Assembly (NCBI RefSeq): GCF_026183675.1
Contig: NZ_JAPIVK010000007.1
Span: 1-64,000, forward strand
DNA length: 64,000 nt
DNA from: Microbulbifer halophilus
GTDB lineage: Bacteria > Pseudomonadota > Gammaproteobacteria > Pseudomonadales > Cellvibrionaceae
Reading direction: 5' to 3'
This document shows, piece by piece, positions 1 through 12,037 of the stretch. The stretch's first letter is position 1, and the number at the start of each line of letters is the position of its first letter. A program made the position numbers and the translations under genes. The notes beneath the pieces were generated by a model. The model did not search any database and was not told the origin of the DNA. It saw nothing but the letters and a program-made list of their open reading frames with translations.

Positions 1-78
1 CCAGATAGCCCCTTGAGGGATGTAGGGACAGATGGTATCTACGGCAGAGCCCCCCGGATCCCCCGGGCGGCTCATCAA

Positions 79-747
79 TCAGAAGCGGTACTGCGCTCCG
101 AGACTTGTCGTTTTTATATCAAAATCCGCGTCGTAGTTAATCTGTGTTCCATAGTCAAGCTCATCAATAACAAACTCTGCCTCTTGCACATCATAATTCA
201 GGCTCAAACTGAACATATCATTGAAGTCGTAACCAATTGAGGCACCGTAATATGCCTCGGTAGAGCTATCGCTAACACTCGGGACCTTGACTTTTGACAC
301 TGCCGCCCCGGCGCGGCCACTGACAAACAGACCTGAAAAGTTCTTCTTTGCCACAAGGCCTACGCCATACGCTGAAACTTCAAGCGGGAAACTTTCAACT
401 TCCGTATCCACTATGACCCCACTCTCAAAGCCTCCTACCTCATATACGTTCAAAGCAGTCATTTTTGCATCATGGAGCCGGCTGTAAAAAGCCTCTACCC
501 CAAAATATTCGCTAAACCAATAACCGGCTCTCAAACTGCTCGAGGTATCCTTATTGTCACCAGTATCAGTAGCCCGATCTATATCCGCTCCCCCACTGTC
601 GTAAACGCCCTTCCCTTTAAAATCGACATTGCTCCTTCCGATATCTGCCTGAACAAAGAAATCGCCTCCTTCAGCCAGAGCCCCGGCCGACAAAGTCGAC
701 ATAGCCACGAAGGGGATCATTTTCAAAGCAGACTTTGCGATTTTCAT
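79..747 (-). CDS. Outer-membrane beta-barrel protein (OMP_b-brl / OmpA-barrel-like)
   Basis: A 222-residue protein with an N-terminal signal peptide (charged MKIAKSALK, hydrophobic core, Ala-rich cleavage site near AGALAEGG). The mature part alternates polar and hydrophobic residues as in a small eight-stranded outer-membrane barrel, with an aromatic C-terminus (AQYRF) that fits the BAM recognition signal. Repeated GYxF/GYW segments near residues 75-85 and 165-180 look like barrel strands. The start has a good AGGAG about 8 nt upstream. Its role cannot be read from sequence; these barrels serve in adhesion, permeability or stress. It lies downstream of the CDI locus in a relatively AT-rich patch, and two hairpins precede it. 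Family confidence is good, function unknown. Confidence 0.75.
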   Translation of the reverse strand: MKIAKSALKMIPFVAMSTLSAGALAEGGDFFVQADIGRSNVDFKGKGVYDSGGADIDRATDTGDNKDTSSSLRAGYWFSEYFGVEAFYSRLHDAKMTALNVYEVGGFESGVIVDTEVESFPLEVSAYGVGLVAKKNFSGLFVSGRAGAAVSKVKVPSVSDSSTEAYYGASIGYDFNDMFSLSLNYDVQEAEFVIDELDYGTQINYDADFDIKTTSLGAQYRF

Positions 748-789
748 TCATTTACTCCTGGTTTTTAAGGTCAACTTCACATCTTTCTA

Positions 790-830
790 TTCAGATGGAA
801 ACCATCTGAACCATGGAGCTTACAGGCTCC
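790..830 (-). promoter_or_regulatory. Two hairpins upstream of the beta-barrel gene
   Basis: Positions 790-798 and 802-810 form a perfect 9-bp inverted repeat (TTCAGATGG / CCATCTGAA) with a 3-nt loop. A second smaller dyad, GGAGC / GCTCC, lies at 815-819 and 826-830. Both lie 43-83 nt upstream of the barrel start, so they could be an operator or structure in the 5' leader of its mRNA. No typical U tract follows on the minus strand, so termination is unlikely. Confidence 0.4.
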
Positions 831-935
831 TATTCTTATTCATTGTCTGATATACCTCCAGAAATATACATATTCCTGATAGAAGATATCTCCTTAATAT
901 TACAGAAAACATCCAGCTGGCCCCTGGCCGGTTAG

Positions 936-1373
936 CTATTTTATAGTACCAATACCATTTCTTATCCGGTACAAAGCTCGGTCCTGGTCAAAAGTCAACA
1001 CCCTCCGGTTTAGCGACAGAGATATGAGAACACTCAGGAATCCCACGGTAATCGCCCCCAAGCCAACACCGTAAAGAACGAGCACAGAAGATATAATCAG
1101 TGCTGTGACAATGGCACATATCACTCTGCACAGAAAGCTGAACGGCCGCCCAATATATTTTACGGCAATACTGGAAAGCAGCGCAGGCAACAAGTATACA
1201 AAGACCGGAGCCATTCCAGGTACAATGGAAAGCAGGAAAAGACCTGAAAGCGTCGCAGCCACCGCAGACAGGACGCTAAGAATATAGCTCTGCTCCCTTC
1301 TGATCTGGTCCAGTGCCGATTGGTATTTATCTGTATTTAAATCGCTTTCTGGGCTTCTGTATATATTTTTCAT
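936..1373 (-). CDS. Hypothetical small membrane protein with SPESDL N-terminus
   Basis: About 145 residues when started at MKNIYRSPESDL. Short membrane proteins of marine gammaproteobacteria often begin with a Y-x-SP-x-SDL motif like this, so this ATG is preferred to one 12 codons upstream; neither has a clear Shine-Dalgarno. Roughly four hydrophobic segments follow (about residues 30-115). No catalytic motif is visible. The DNA is AT-richer than the neighbouring cdiA body and belongs to the same compositionally distinct patch as the candidate immunity gene. Function unknown. Confidence 0.55.
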   Translation of the reverse strand: MKNIYRSPESDLNTDKYQSALDQIRREQSYILSVLSAVAATLSGLFLLSIVPGMAPVFVYLLPALLSSIAVKYIGRPFSFLCRVICAIVTALIISSVLVLYGVGLGAITVGFLSVLISLSLNRRVLTFDQDRALYRIRNGIGTIK

Positions 1374-1559
1374 GATGTCAGTATATAATGAACAATCTCT
1401 AGTCCGCATAAATTTCGGGCGTTGGTGCCCAATTTATCCTATTCTCCGCACATGGCTATAAGTCCGTTTTGTTAAAAAGCTTCCTTTCAAGATTGCTGAA
1501 CGTACTTCAATTTCCAAAACGACTTAACTCTTGCAAAAGAATACAACCGCCCCTACTTC

Positions 1560-1919
1560 CTAAGAATTTCCCACAAAGACCGAATTATCAGGAAGATTTA
1601 CGACCCAAGGTTCAAACGACAAACAGCATAGAACTTCTAGTCTCGTTCCGTTCGATAAAACCAGTGACAAATCGATAGGTTCCTCTGGGGTAACCCAAAA
1701 GACGCTCGTTACACTTAGACCCTCCAAATCAGCAACGATTTTATTTGCGTCATCATCCCAGCAACCAAATAGCATTTTTTTTCCTGCTAAAATACGCCAT
1801 ACACTATCTACCCTTAGAGACCACTCAGTCGAAGAAAGCAATAATACATCTCCATTCCACGATACATTATCAATTTTTAAAGGTAGGTAAGGAGCAATAA
1901 ACTCTACTGTTCCACTCAT
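1560..1919 (-). CDS. Candidate CDI immunity protein (cdiI position)
   Basis: A 119-residue, acidic, soluble-looking protein that starts 4 nt after the cdiA stop codon, exactly where a cognate immunity gene lies in a cdiB-cdiA-cdiI operon. There is no signal peptide or membrane segment, consistent with a cytoplasmic antitoxin. The alternating beta pattern around LEGLSVTSVFWV and LVLSNGTRLEVL, with a following EPW, resembles small DUF6188-type proteins; this comparison is from memory and tentative. By position it should neutralise the last 90 or so residues of CdiA. Its low GC matches the cdiA 3' end, as expected of an exchangeable toxin/immunity cassette. Confidence 0.6.
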   Translation of the reverse strand: MSGTVEFIAPYLPLKIDNVSWNGDVLLLSSTEWSLRVDSVWRILAGKKMLFGCWDDDANKIVADLEGLSVTSVFWVTPEEPIDLSLVLSNGTRLEVLCCLSFEPWVVNLPDNSVFVGNS

Positions 1920-1923
1920 TCAA

Positions 1924-4900
1924 TCAATCCTCCTGTACAATATGGGTTCTCTCACGAATCCATTGTTTTCTCTCTGCCCGGGAAAGTCCTTTTGGTGGCT
2001 GTGGTGGTTTTCCCGTTGCGGGATCAATCGGGCCACCATTTTCATTTTCAAAGGACGCACGCCTTGGGTTTCTTCCATCGGGTTGCATAACTCTTACTCT
2101 TGAGCCATCAGGTAAGATGTACTGATTTCCTATCACCTTGCCACTAGTTGGAGAAACAACTTCTGTAGATGGATACCCGCTCGCCTCAAAGTCAGAAATC
2201 ATTTGGGACTGGCTTCTGGATAACTCTACACCAGATACATGCGTAACGGAGTCACCATTAATTACATTACTGCCTGAAACAACCTCCTGCTCGGGCGTAT
2301 CAAACTCCTCACCAGCCCGAGATTGCTGTGTATCCCAATCTGGAGTTTCATCGGCATCTTCAGTTTTTCTGGTGTTGTTTCCGGAGCTGCCTTCTGAACC
2401 ACCTCCAGAATTGCCTCCTGATTCATTGCCGTGCGATTGTCTATTACTGGTCTTTCGTCCAGGCAACCCAATCCCCGTAGCAATGGATACCCCCAACTTG
2501 GTTCCATCAACCGCCCGGTCATAATCTTCATTATCGGCCTGTGTACCATCTTCCTGACGCTCGCCAATCGCCCACTCGGTCACCCCTTCGGCAACTTTAT
2601 TGGTCGCCTGTTCGATCTCTTCGCCGGCAGCGGCATTGATCATTTCGTCGATCACAACACCCGCTACCTGCTTCACCGGACCGCCCAGAGCGGCTCCTGC
2701 GGCCAGCATGGCCATGTCGCGGGTGGCCGGGTCCAAGGTATTGAGGTAGTCGTTGGCGGTTGCCAGACCGTCGTTCAGCTTGCCCGGGAGGGGTTGGTCG
2801 CGGACGGAGGTGACTTCGACATACTCGATTTCTCCATCGGGCCCCTGGGTGTATTCATCTGTGGCGGCCAGATTTAACCCTTTACCTCTAGCGAGATCCT
2901 CCAGTAGTTGCGGCTCAGCGGACTCGATTTCTTCAGTCAACTGATTGGCCGTTTCCACTACATACTGCTGGAAAGCCGGATCGGAGAGCAGCGCCTGCGC
3001 TTCTTCCGGATCGTAGCCTTGGCGGATCAGGGTGTCGTGCATCCCTTCACCTAGTGGGCCTGTCTGGTTGGCAAGCTTCTCTGGCAGAGAGACTACAACG
3101 GACTCCAGATAATCTGCACCAACGGCGGCAGCTTCCTCGAGCACTTCCGCATCTTGCGAGATTTCTTCCCAGCCTTTCTTGGATAGCAGTCGATGGTCGA
3201 CGGCAACATCAACATTCCCTTCCTGTCGGTCAACCTCGAACAGTTCCTTCTCTGTACTCTCCACATCCCGGTTGAGACCGGCCAGGTCGCCGTTCTTGTC
3301 ACTGCTCTCGTCCCGAACGGTGATATTGCCCTGCCCCACGGTGGCCAAGGTCTTGTCCTTACTGTAATGGCTCTCGTTGTTGTACTGAACATTGGAGGTG
3401 TTCAGTCGCAGGTCGTCGTCACCAGTGGCATCGGTGGCATTCTGCTGTGCCGGGTCGGCTGGCTTGGCGCCGTTGAAGCCGACGCTGGTGCTGATGCCGG
3501 CGCTCTGTTGGCTGGAGTAGTCGGTATTGCTGAGGTCGGCGTAGTCGAGGGTCTCCGTGCTCAGATTCAGGTTGCCGAGGTCCTTGCCCTCGTCGTTCAC
3601 AGTGGCGACCAGGGCGCCGGTGATCTGGGTGTGTTCGCCGACGTCGATATTGGCCTCGCCGCCGGAGGTGAGGCTGGTGAGGACGGTTTCCTTGTTCCGG
3701 TAGCGGCCGTTGGCGCTGTTGGCGCCACCGTTGACGCTGGTGAGGCCGCTGTTATCTCCGCCGCTGGTGCCGAAGCCGCCGCTGATACCGGCGCTGTTGT
3801 TGCTGCCGCTGGCGCGGTTCTGCCGGGATTCGACGGTGAGGTCGCCGCCCACGGCGACATCCAGTTGGCTGTCCGCATGTACATTGGCGCCGGCCAGGGT
3901 GGTGTCGCCGCTGCTGTTGAGGGCGATCTGGTCGACGCTCAGGGTGCTGTTGTTGTAGGTGGTTTGCCGGTTACGGCTCTGGCTTCTGTCCAGGCTACCG
4001 CTGACGGTGGGGCCGCCGGCGGCACCGTAGACGGTCTGCTGGATGCTGATATTGCCGTGTTCGGTCTGGGTGCGCTGGCTGGCGGTATCGCGGCTGGCCT
4101 CAATATCGAGTTCGCCTGTGTCGATGGCGATGCGGTCGTCGGCCTGCAGGTGGCTGCCGCGGATTTGGGTGCTGCCGTCGCTGGTGCCGTCTTCATTGCC
4201 AGTCTGGATGGAGATGTTCTGGCCGCTTAGGTTGCTGGCCTGGGAGCTGGTCTGGTGGCTTTCGCTGCCGGTGCGGGTGGCGTCGACATCCAGTTGTACG
4301 CCGGCGTTGAAGCCGTAGGTACCGGCGCTCTGGGCGGCGGCCGCGCTCTGTTGCATCAGAGCGGTGGTCTTGGAAGTCACGTCCGCGGCGGCGGCGGCAA
4401 TGCCGGCCTGGTACCACTCTTTGTCGCTCTCGGCGTCGTCGATGAGTTGTTTGAGTTCGACGATATCCGCCTGGCTGACGCCGGGGGTGCCGTTTTCGTA
4501 GTCGGCTTCCAGCTGGCTGAGGGTGCCCTTGAGGTTTTTCAGGTCTTTCTGGTATTTGCGGTAGTCCTCTTTGGCCTGTTTGAGGTTGTCGGCGGCCTCG
4601 TCCAGGGCCTTGGCCGCCTTGGCCACTTCCACGGCCTGGTGCTGGACCACCACATTGAGTTCGGCGCTGCCGCTGGTTTCCTCACTGCTGGTATGCAGAC
4701 TGTCTTTGGCTTCCTTGATAATGACGTTTTCGCCGGACAGGACGATATCGCCGGCGCCGCTGTCGTCGCTATCGGCAACAAGGTTGGAGCCTTCCACGGT
4801 GAGATCGCCGATGGCGTCGAGGCTGATATCGTTGTCGGCGGTAAGGTTGCTGCCCCGGTGGCTGACTTCGGCGCTTTCGCTGTCGACGGCGTGGTACTCG

Positions 4901-7900
4901 GCGTCGGCGAGTTTGATCTTGAGCTGGCCGTCTTCGGATTGGACCAGTTCGTCCGGATTGGAGAGACTGCTGGCCACGTCGCCGAGGCTGACCCGCGTTT
5001 CCTCTTCGCTGTGGGTGCTGTGGCTGGTCTCGCGGGCGGCGAGGATTTCGATGTCGCCGATATCGGTTTCGATGTTTAGGTCATTGCCGGCTGTAAGGTC
5101 GGAGCCGACCACCTTGGCGCGGCCGCTGTCGATATTGAGGTTGCCACCGGCGCTGATGTTGCTGCCCTGGGCGCGGGTGGTCTCGGTGGTGCCGGCGCGC
5201 TGTTCGGCGGCGTAGAAGTCGCCACCGGTGAAGTAGCCGCTGTCTTCGGACCAGTTGCTGGTGGTCTCCATAACTTCGCCAGCGGCGATCAGCAAGTCGT
5301 CGACGGCGGTGAGGTTGATGTCGCCGCTGGCGGTTTCCAGGTTGCTGGCCGCGATGGTGATATTGCGGGCGGCGTCGAGGCTTATATCGCCACCTGCGCT
5401 CTTGAGTTCCGCGGTGGCGAGGCTCAGTTGTTCGCTGGCCTGGCCGGCACTCTCGCTGCCGAGGGGCCCGGATTTGCTGCTGGTCTGGTAATGGCTTTCT
5501 TTCTGCTCGCTCGCGGCGATGGTGATGTCGCGGCCGTCGAGGGCGATGTCCTGTTCGGCTTCGACCTGGCTGCCGAGGATGGCGAGATCGCCCTCGGCAA
5601 CCATGGCGACGTCGCCACCGGCGCTGATGTGGCTGCCGACTACGTCTTCGGTATTGTGCTGTATGGCAGTGGTTTTGTCCGAGCTGAGGGAGCTGCCGGC
5701 TTCCTCTTTGTGGTAGTAATCGTAGTTGCGGGTGTTGGTGGCGGATTCGATTAGCAGGTCGCCGCCGGAGATCAGGCCCATGTCGCCACCGGCGTTCACT
5801 TCGGCACCGCGCAGGCTGGTGTCCCCGCCGCTGTTCAGAACCACTTGGCCGCCGCCCTGGATACTACTGCCGACTTCCTCGGTGTGGCCCTGTTTGAGGT
5901 GGAAGTTGTCGCCGCCGACCATATTTTCCTGATTGTGGGTTTCCACGGTGGCGAGGGTGAGGTCGCGCTCGGCGCTGACCTGGGTGATGCCGTCGCCGCT
6001 GTTGGCGATTTCGGCACCCCGGATAACAAAGTCGCGGCCGGCAGTGGCCACCAGGTTGCCCTTGCTGACGTAGAGGCCGGCGACGCGGTCGATATTGGTG
6101 CGGCTGTAGTCGCTGAGGCCGGCACGGTTGTTGTCGCTGCGGGTAGTGGTGGCGATGGTGATATCGCGGCCGGCACTGACGGCGAGGCCGTTTTCGGCAT
6201 CAATGGTGCCGCCGATATTGTCCAGGTCCGTGCGGGCGTGTAGCGATACACGATCACCGGTGATGCGGCCGTCCAGGTTGCGGAGATTTTCTGCGGTGAT
6301 CTGGACGGCGTTGCGACCGGCGATGTCGCCGGTGTTGGCGAGATCCTGCTCGAGGTTGAAGTGGACGTTTTCGCCGGAAATCAGGGTGCCCTCGCCGTCC
6401 AGGTCGCCGGGGCGGGCGCGGACATAGACCTGGGGCACCAGGGCGGTGGTGGTGTTGCCGTCCGGGAGAGTGACGGTCTCCTCCACCAGCCAGACGATAT
6501 CGCTGGTGAGTTGCGCCATCTGTTCGGCGGTGAGCGCCACGCCGGGGCGCAGGTCCCAGGCTTCGGCGACGGTGGCGCCGGCTTCGAGCAGGGCCCGGTA
6601 CTGGTCCTCGTCGCTGGTGTAGTCTGCGAGGAAGCGGCGGCCGGTGAGCTGGGCTATCTGTTCACGCACCAGTGTCTGTTCATAGAAGCCGTCGCCCAGG
6701 CGTTTGTGTATCAGGTCCTGGTCATGATCCAGCGCATCCAGCAGGTAGTCCGATGAGAGCCAGTCGCGGTAGTTGGCGAAGCGGGGATCGGTTTCGATCA
6801 GGTAGTCGCCATTTTCCGGTTGCACTCGGAAGAGGCTGTTCCGGGGGATGGCCGTGTCGGCGCCGACAGTGTGGACTTCCTCCGGGGCCGGACCGGTAGA
6901 AGCCGCGGCGTCCAAGCCCTGCTCATCTTGCGGGGCGGTGGTTTCGGCAACCCGGACCACTTTACTCTCCACCTCGCGGGACTCGGCGCTGTTGTCTGCG
7001 GTATCGCGGCGAGTGCCGCGGCCGGCGGTGTCGGTGTTGCGGCTTTCAATTTCGTAGCCGCTGCCACCGCCATTCTGGTTCTCTTCCTTCTTGACGACAT
7101 CCAGGTCGATGGTTTCGACTTCATCGCCAGGGAGGTAAAGGATCGGGTCACCCCACTTGCGTTTGGGGTCGTCATCCCAGCCGGTAAGCTTGACCCAGGT
7201 CTCGCGGCTGGTGCCCTCCTCGTGCACCCGGTGTTCACCCTTGGCATCAATGTTATCCAGGTTTTGCAGGTCGCCCCGGATGGCGCCGCCGGCGAGGATA
7301 TGGCTCTTGTCGTTGACCAGCTCGCCGCCGCGCAGGGTCATATCGCCACCGGAACTGATAACGGCGGGGGCGCTTTCGGTCACCTGGGTCCGGTATTCGG
7401 TGCGGGTGACGTTGTATTCGGTCCAGTCCTCTCTCCGATCGCCATCCGGGCGGAACCAGGTGCTGACGCCGTCCTTCCAGTATTCAAAGGTCCAACCCTG
7501 CTCGAAGAGTTCGGTGTCGGTGTATTTGTTGGGGTAGCCCTTGATCTGGGTATAGATGATGTCGGTGGGGCCGCCGATCTGTGCTTCTCGCGTGGCGAAA
7601 TGTTCGTTGCTGTTGAGCAGGCTCGCGGCATCGATGGTGAGACCGCCCTGGGATTCGATGGTGGCGCTGGCGTTGTGCACAGAAGCTGCGCTGCCGTTGG
7701 CGTAGCCATTTTCGTCCAGGCGACCGCCGATATTGAGGGCATAGGCGCCCTGCCCGGCGCTGAAGATCAGGGCGTCTTCCCGATTGAGCAGGGTGCCGGC
7801 GGCGATATCCAGCCGCTGGCGGGCGGCGATTACGGCGGCTTTGGTTTCTCCGTCGAGGGTTTCCTCGAGGTTCTGCAATGTATCGGCTTCGATGGCGATA

Positions 7901-10900
7901 TGGTCGCCGTAAATGCGGCCACTGCCAAGGTTTTCGAGAGTATCGGCATCAATGCGGGTGTTGCCGCCATCGATCAAGCCGCGATTGGTAAGGGTGTCGT
8001 CCGCGTTGAGCCGGACCTGGCCGCCGCTGATTTCAGCCCCGGCGGTGTTGTCGATCGACGTGGCATTGAGGGTCAGATCGCCAGCCTGGAGGCCTTTGCT
8101 TTCGTTGGTGAACCAGCCATTGATGGTGATATCAGCCGTCTGGTTGGCGGTGATTTCACCGGTGAGGGTGAAGCCCTGTGCCAGGGTGAGAGTGAGGTCG
8201 CCCTGGGAGAGAAGGCTTCCGTCGCCGCTGAGACTGTCCGTATTGATGGTTTGCGCTTCACCGGAGTACAGGGTACCGCCGGTATTGGTGACAGCGTCAA
8301 TGACGACACCAAGTATGCCGGCGGAGGACACTTCGCCGCTGCTGTTGTCGAGCTGGCTGCCGGTGATATCGATGCGGGTGTCGGCGGCGATCAGGCCGTT
8401 GCGGTTTTCGGAGCGGCCGGCGCTGAGATCGATGCTGTCGCCCTGCAGTCCCAGCGGGGTTTCCCCCCGGGTATTGCGATTGTCGATCACCGCGGCGGTG
8501 AGATCGAGGGTGTTGCCGGCGCTGATCAGGCCGGCGTTGTTGCGGGCGGTGCCGGTGAGCTGCGCATCCAGGTCGCCGCCGGCATGGAGTACACCGCCGC
8601 GGTTGTGCAGTTCCGCCCCTTGCAGGGTGACATTGTCACTGCCGCCGAATTGGCCGCCGTTGCGGTTGTCGAGGTCACCGCTGCGCGCGGTGAGGGCGCC
8701 GCCGGCATGGACGAGGCCGGCGCGGTTGTCCAAGTTACCAATGGCCAGAGTCTGGCGGCCGCCGCTTAGCAGGCCGCCGCTATCGCCGGCGTTGGTGTTC
8801 ACCAGTGTCTCCCCGGCGGTGTCCAGTTGCAGATCATCGGCGGATTGCAGCAGGCCGCCGTCGTTGGTCAGGGCACCGCTATGGATATTCAGGCCACCGC
8901 TGTCGGTAGCAATGGTGCCGCCGCTGTTTTCGAGGTTTTGGCCCCGGGTGTCGATGGCAATGTTGCCGCCCAGGATGCCGCCGCCCGTATTGTCGAGGCC
9001 GGCGCTGGCAAGGGTCAGGCCTTCAGTCGCCTGGATGCGGCCACCGCGATTATCGGTATAGCCGGCGATACTCAGGTCGATGCTGTTGTCGACAGAGACC
9101 AGGATGCCGTCTTCCCGGTTGCTGAGGGTGTGGGCGCGCAGGGTAAGGTCGCCTTTTCCGACCAGCGCACCGGAATTGTTCTGCAGGCTCTGCACGACGA
9201 TATCGAGGTTATCGCCGATGTTGATGGTGCCTTCGCGATTGTCGAGGGTGGCGGCGGCGAGTTGCAGTTCGCCGCCGGCGGCAATCAGCCCGGCGCCGCT
9301 GTTGTCCAGCAGGTCTTCGACGGTGAGCTGGAGGCTGGATTCATCCGCGGTTTGCAGGGTGCCGCCGGTGTTGACGAAGTTCCGGGCACTGATTGAGGTA
9401 TCGCCCGCAGCGGCCAGGATGCCATCGCTGTTGTCGAAGTTGCCCCTGACCTTAATCTCGCCGGACTCGGGGCCCGCGGCCTGCAGGGTACCCATCCGGT
9501 TGCCGAGTTCGCCGGCGCTGAGATCGAAGGCGCCGTTGCCGGCGATGGTGCCACCGTCATTGTTCAGCGTGCCGACAACCTGTAATTGCAGGGTTTCTTC
9601 GCTGGTCGCAATCAGGCTGCCTTCGGCGGTACTTAGGTTGCCGGTATCAATGGCGATACGTTCGGCGCTGGTGGTTCCACCGCTGAGGTCGATCGTATCG
9701 CCAGTGACAGTAAGGCTGCCGTTGCTGACGATAGTGCCGCCGGAACCTTCGAGACTGGCGGCATCGATTTTCAGGCTGCCGGTGCCGGCCTGCTCCACAT
9801 TGCCGAAAGCACCGGCCCGGATTTGCAGGTCGCCGTTGCTGACGATGCGGCCGCCCTGCTCATTGTGGGTGCCGTTGTCGAGGGTACCGGTAACCGCAAG
9901 TGTATTGCCCTGTTCACCACTGGCGATCAGGGTGCCGCCCCGGTTGTCAAAATCGGCGGCGTCGAGCGCAATGCCGGAGGCCTCGAGGGCGGCGCCGCGA
10001 TGGTCGGCATCACCGATGGTGAGCTGCACTTCACCGGCAGTGGCGATTCTGCCGTCGGCGCCGTTGAACGTGTCCGCCTGCAGAGTGAGGCCATCTGTGC
10101 CGGCGTGGGTGATGCGACCCTGTTCGTTGACCAGGGTCTGGCTGTCGATGGCCAGGGTGGCAGCGTTAGTCTCCAGGGCGCCGCCGCTGTTGTCGAAGGT
10201 GCCGGTGATATGCAGGGCAATATCGCCGGCATCGCTGTGTGCCAGGGTGCCGCCGCGGTTGGAGAAGTATTCGGCCTCGAAGGTGAGGCTGCTCTGGAAA
10301 GACACGCGGCCACCGTCGTTGGCAATCTCGGCGGCTTCTATCTGAACGCTATCGGTGACGACCAGTTCCCCATCGCGGTTGCTCAGGTCGCCACCTTCCT
10401 GGGCCAGGTGGCGTGCGCCCAAGTGGCCGCCGCTGTTGTCGAGGCCGTCGACCACTTTCACGTCCGTGGCACCACCGGCGCTGATCCGGCCGCCGTCGTT
10501 GTCGAGAGTGCCGGCGATCTCGACAAGGCCGTCTGCCAGCGGCGTGCTCTCCGTTGGCGGGGCGGTATCGCCACCGGTATCACCACTGTCGGGGTTGGCG
10601 CCGTCTTCCGGGGCCGGCCCGTTTCCCGGCGGTGTACCGCCGCCGGCTTCCCCATCGCCATCACCGGTCAAGGGTTGCGACAGGCCGATGCGTCCGCCAT
10701 CCCGGTTGCTGAGGGCGCCGCTGTCCAGAACCAGGTCCTGTGTTCCCGTCTGTTCGATGGCGCCGTCACGGTTACGCAGAGCTTCCGCACTGAGGTCGAG
10801 GCGCCGGCCATTGAGGGTCCCGCCGCTGTTGTCGATATCCGCCGCAGTGGAGAGGTTCAGTTCGCGCGCGGCGCTGAGGGTGCCGGCGTTTGACAGTTCG

Positions 10901-11986
10901 CCGCCGGCACGGATCTCCGAGTCACTTTTGGACTGTAGCGTGCCGGTGTTTTCCAGGCGGCCATCCACTGTCACCACCAGCCCGCCGGCTCCGGCGCCGA
11001 TATTGCCGGCGTTGCGCGCGCCCAGGCCCTGTTCGTTACCCACCAGCCAGATTTTGTTCGCGTACATACCGCCCAGGGCGCCCACGTCCAGGGCGAACTC
11101 GGGCCCCGCACCACTGGCTGTGGACGCGTCGGTGGCGGTCACCCCGGCATGGTCGGCACCGATGTGGTTGGTACCCAGGGTGGTCCGCAGTTCATTGGCC
11201 CAGATACCACCGTGGACTTCCAGGGCACGGGCCATGATATCGGTGTAGTTCACCCGGCTGGTGTCGAGGCCGGCGCCCTCCACCCGAATGGTCCCCCGCT
11301 CCACCCGGTAGTGGTCCAGGGCGCCGCCCCTGAGCACCGGGCGGCCGGTGGTGAGGGTGACGCGGGGCGTGTTGATAAATCCAGCGCCGTTCACCTGAAT
11401 ACCCGACGGATTGGCGATTACCACTTCGGCGCGATCACCGGCCACTTCGATATAACCGTTCAGGCGGCTGGGGTCGGCGGAATTGACTTCGTTGAGAATC
11501 ACCTTCGCCGTGCCGGTGGCCAGCCAGGGATTGCCCTGTACCCAACCACCGAGCTGGGTCCGGGTCTCGCCGCGCGAATTGTTGAGGACGGCACCGTCAC
11601 CGCCCACATCGAACTGGCTGTAGAGGTTGCGCGAAACGCCGGCCTCGCTGGGCGTGGTGATGTTGACCAGGGGCACGCCGTTGGGAGCGGATATCACCGT
11701 CGGGCGCTGATCCTCCGGCGCCTCCGGGTCCGACAGGATGCGGCCCTGCTGCGCCAATCCCACCACCTGCTGTTCCTGCTCCGCCAGTGCAGGCACCGCC
11801 AGCCCCACCCAGCCCAGTGCCAGCCACAGGGCAAAGTTTAGTGGACGCACAGTGGCAGTAATGTCGCCTCCGCTCTCCGAACCCACTCCTCCCGCACTGT
11901 GTCCCCCGGGCACGGTCACAAGCTCCGAAGCAACCTGCCATCCCCCCCAGGGCGCAGTTGTAGACGGTGCGGAAAACGTGGTTCAT
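1924..11986 (-). CDS. cdiA: CdiA-type contact-dependent inhibition / filamentous haemagglutinin exoprotein (frame broken near 5' end)
   Basis: Giant TpsA exoprotein, about 3350 residues. The natural start is the ATG at 11986, with AAGGAAG upstream and an extended signal peptide region beginning MNHVFRTVYNCALGG. A run of seven G at 11942-11948 shifts the frame; without one G it continues WQVASELV into the long open frame, whose own first start is only a GTG at 11919. In residues of that long frame: TPS secretion domain about 45-300 (NPSGIQVNGAGFIN at its core); FHA-type beta-helix repeats (LDNxGG) about 300-1330; a conserved mid-region with LIETDPRFANYRDWLSSDYL near 1700; further haemagglutinin repeats; a coiled coil about 2420-2530; then a Ser/Gly/Glu linker and a C-terminal toxin module (about 3240-3331). 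I found no VENN pretoxin motif. CdiB exports it to the cell surface, and the C-terminus is expected to enter neighbouring cells. Toxin activity unassigned. Confidence 0.9.
11942..11948 (-). other. Seven-G homopolymer causing a +1 frameshift in the cdiA signal peptide
   Basis: Seven consecutive C on the plus strand (G on the coding strand) lie inside the ESPR codons. With seven G the frame from the 11986 ATG runs into an unrelated Gly/Ala/Cys-rich reading. With six G it reads a textbook ESPR (ALGGWQVASELV) joined to the 3331-codon frame. This is either a phase-variable slip tract, a null mutation, or a sequencing error. Confidence 0.8.
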
Positions 11987-12020
11987 GGGACTTCCTTATT
12001 ATTCCTTTGATTCTCAGTCT

Positions 12021-12037
12021 GGTGCGCGTGGCGCACC
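12021..12037. repeat. Small GGTGCGC hairpin next to the miniature element
   Basis: GGTGCGC-GTG-GCGCACC is a 7-bp perfect dyad that abuts the CTAG end of the miniature element. A longer relative occurs at 55954-55978, where GTAGGGTGCGC and its complement flank GGT. The shared GTGCGC/GCGCACCCTA core suggests a dispersed extragenic palindrome. Confidence 0.45.

Noticed and set aside
3193..11841. Many long plus-strand open frames opposite cdiA, rich in Gly/Ala/Val
   Set aside because: They mirror the repeat-rich, GC-rich cdiA coding strand and have no independent start signals or motifs.
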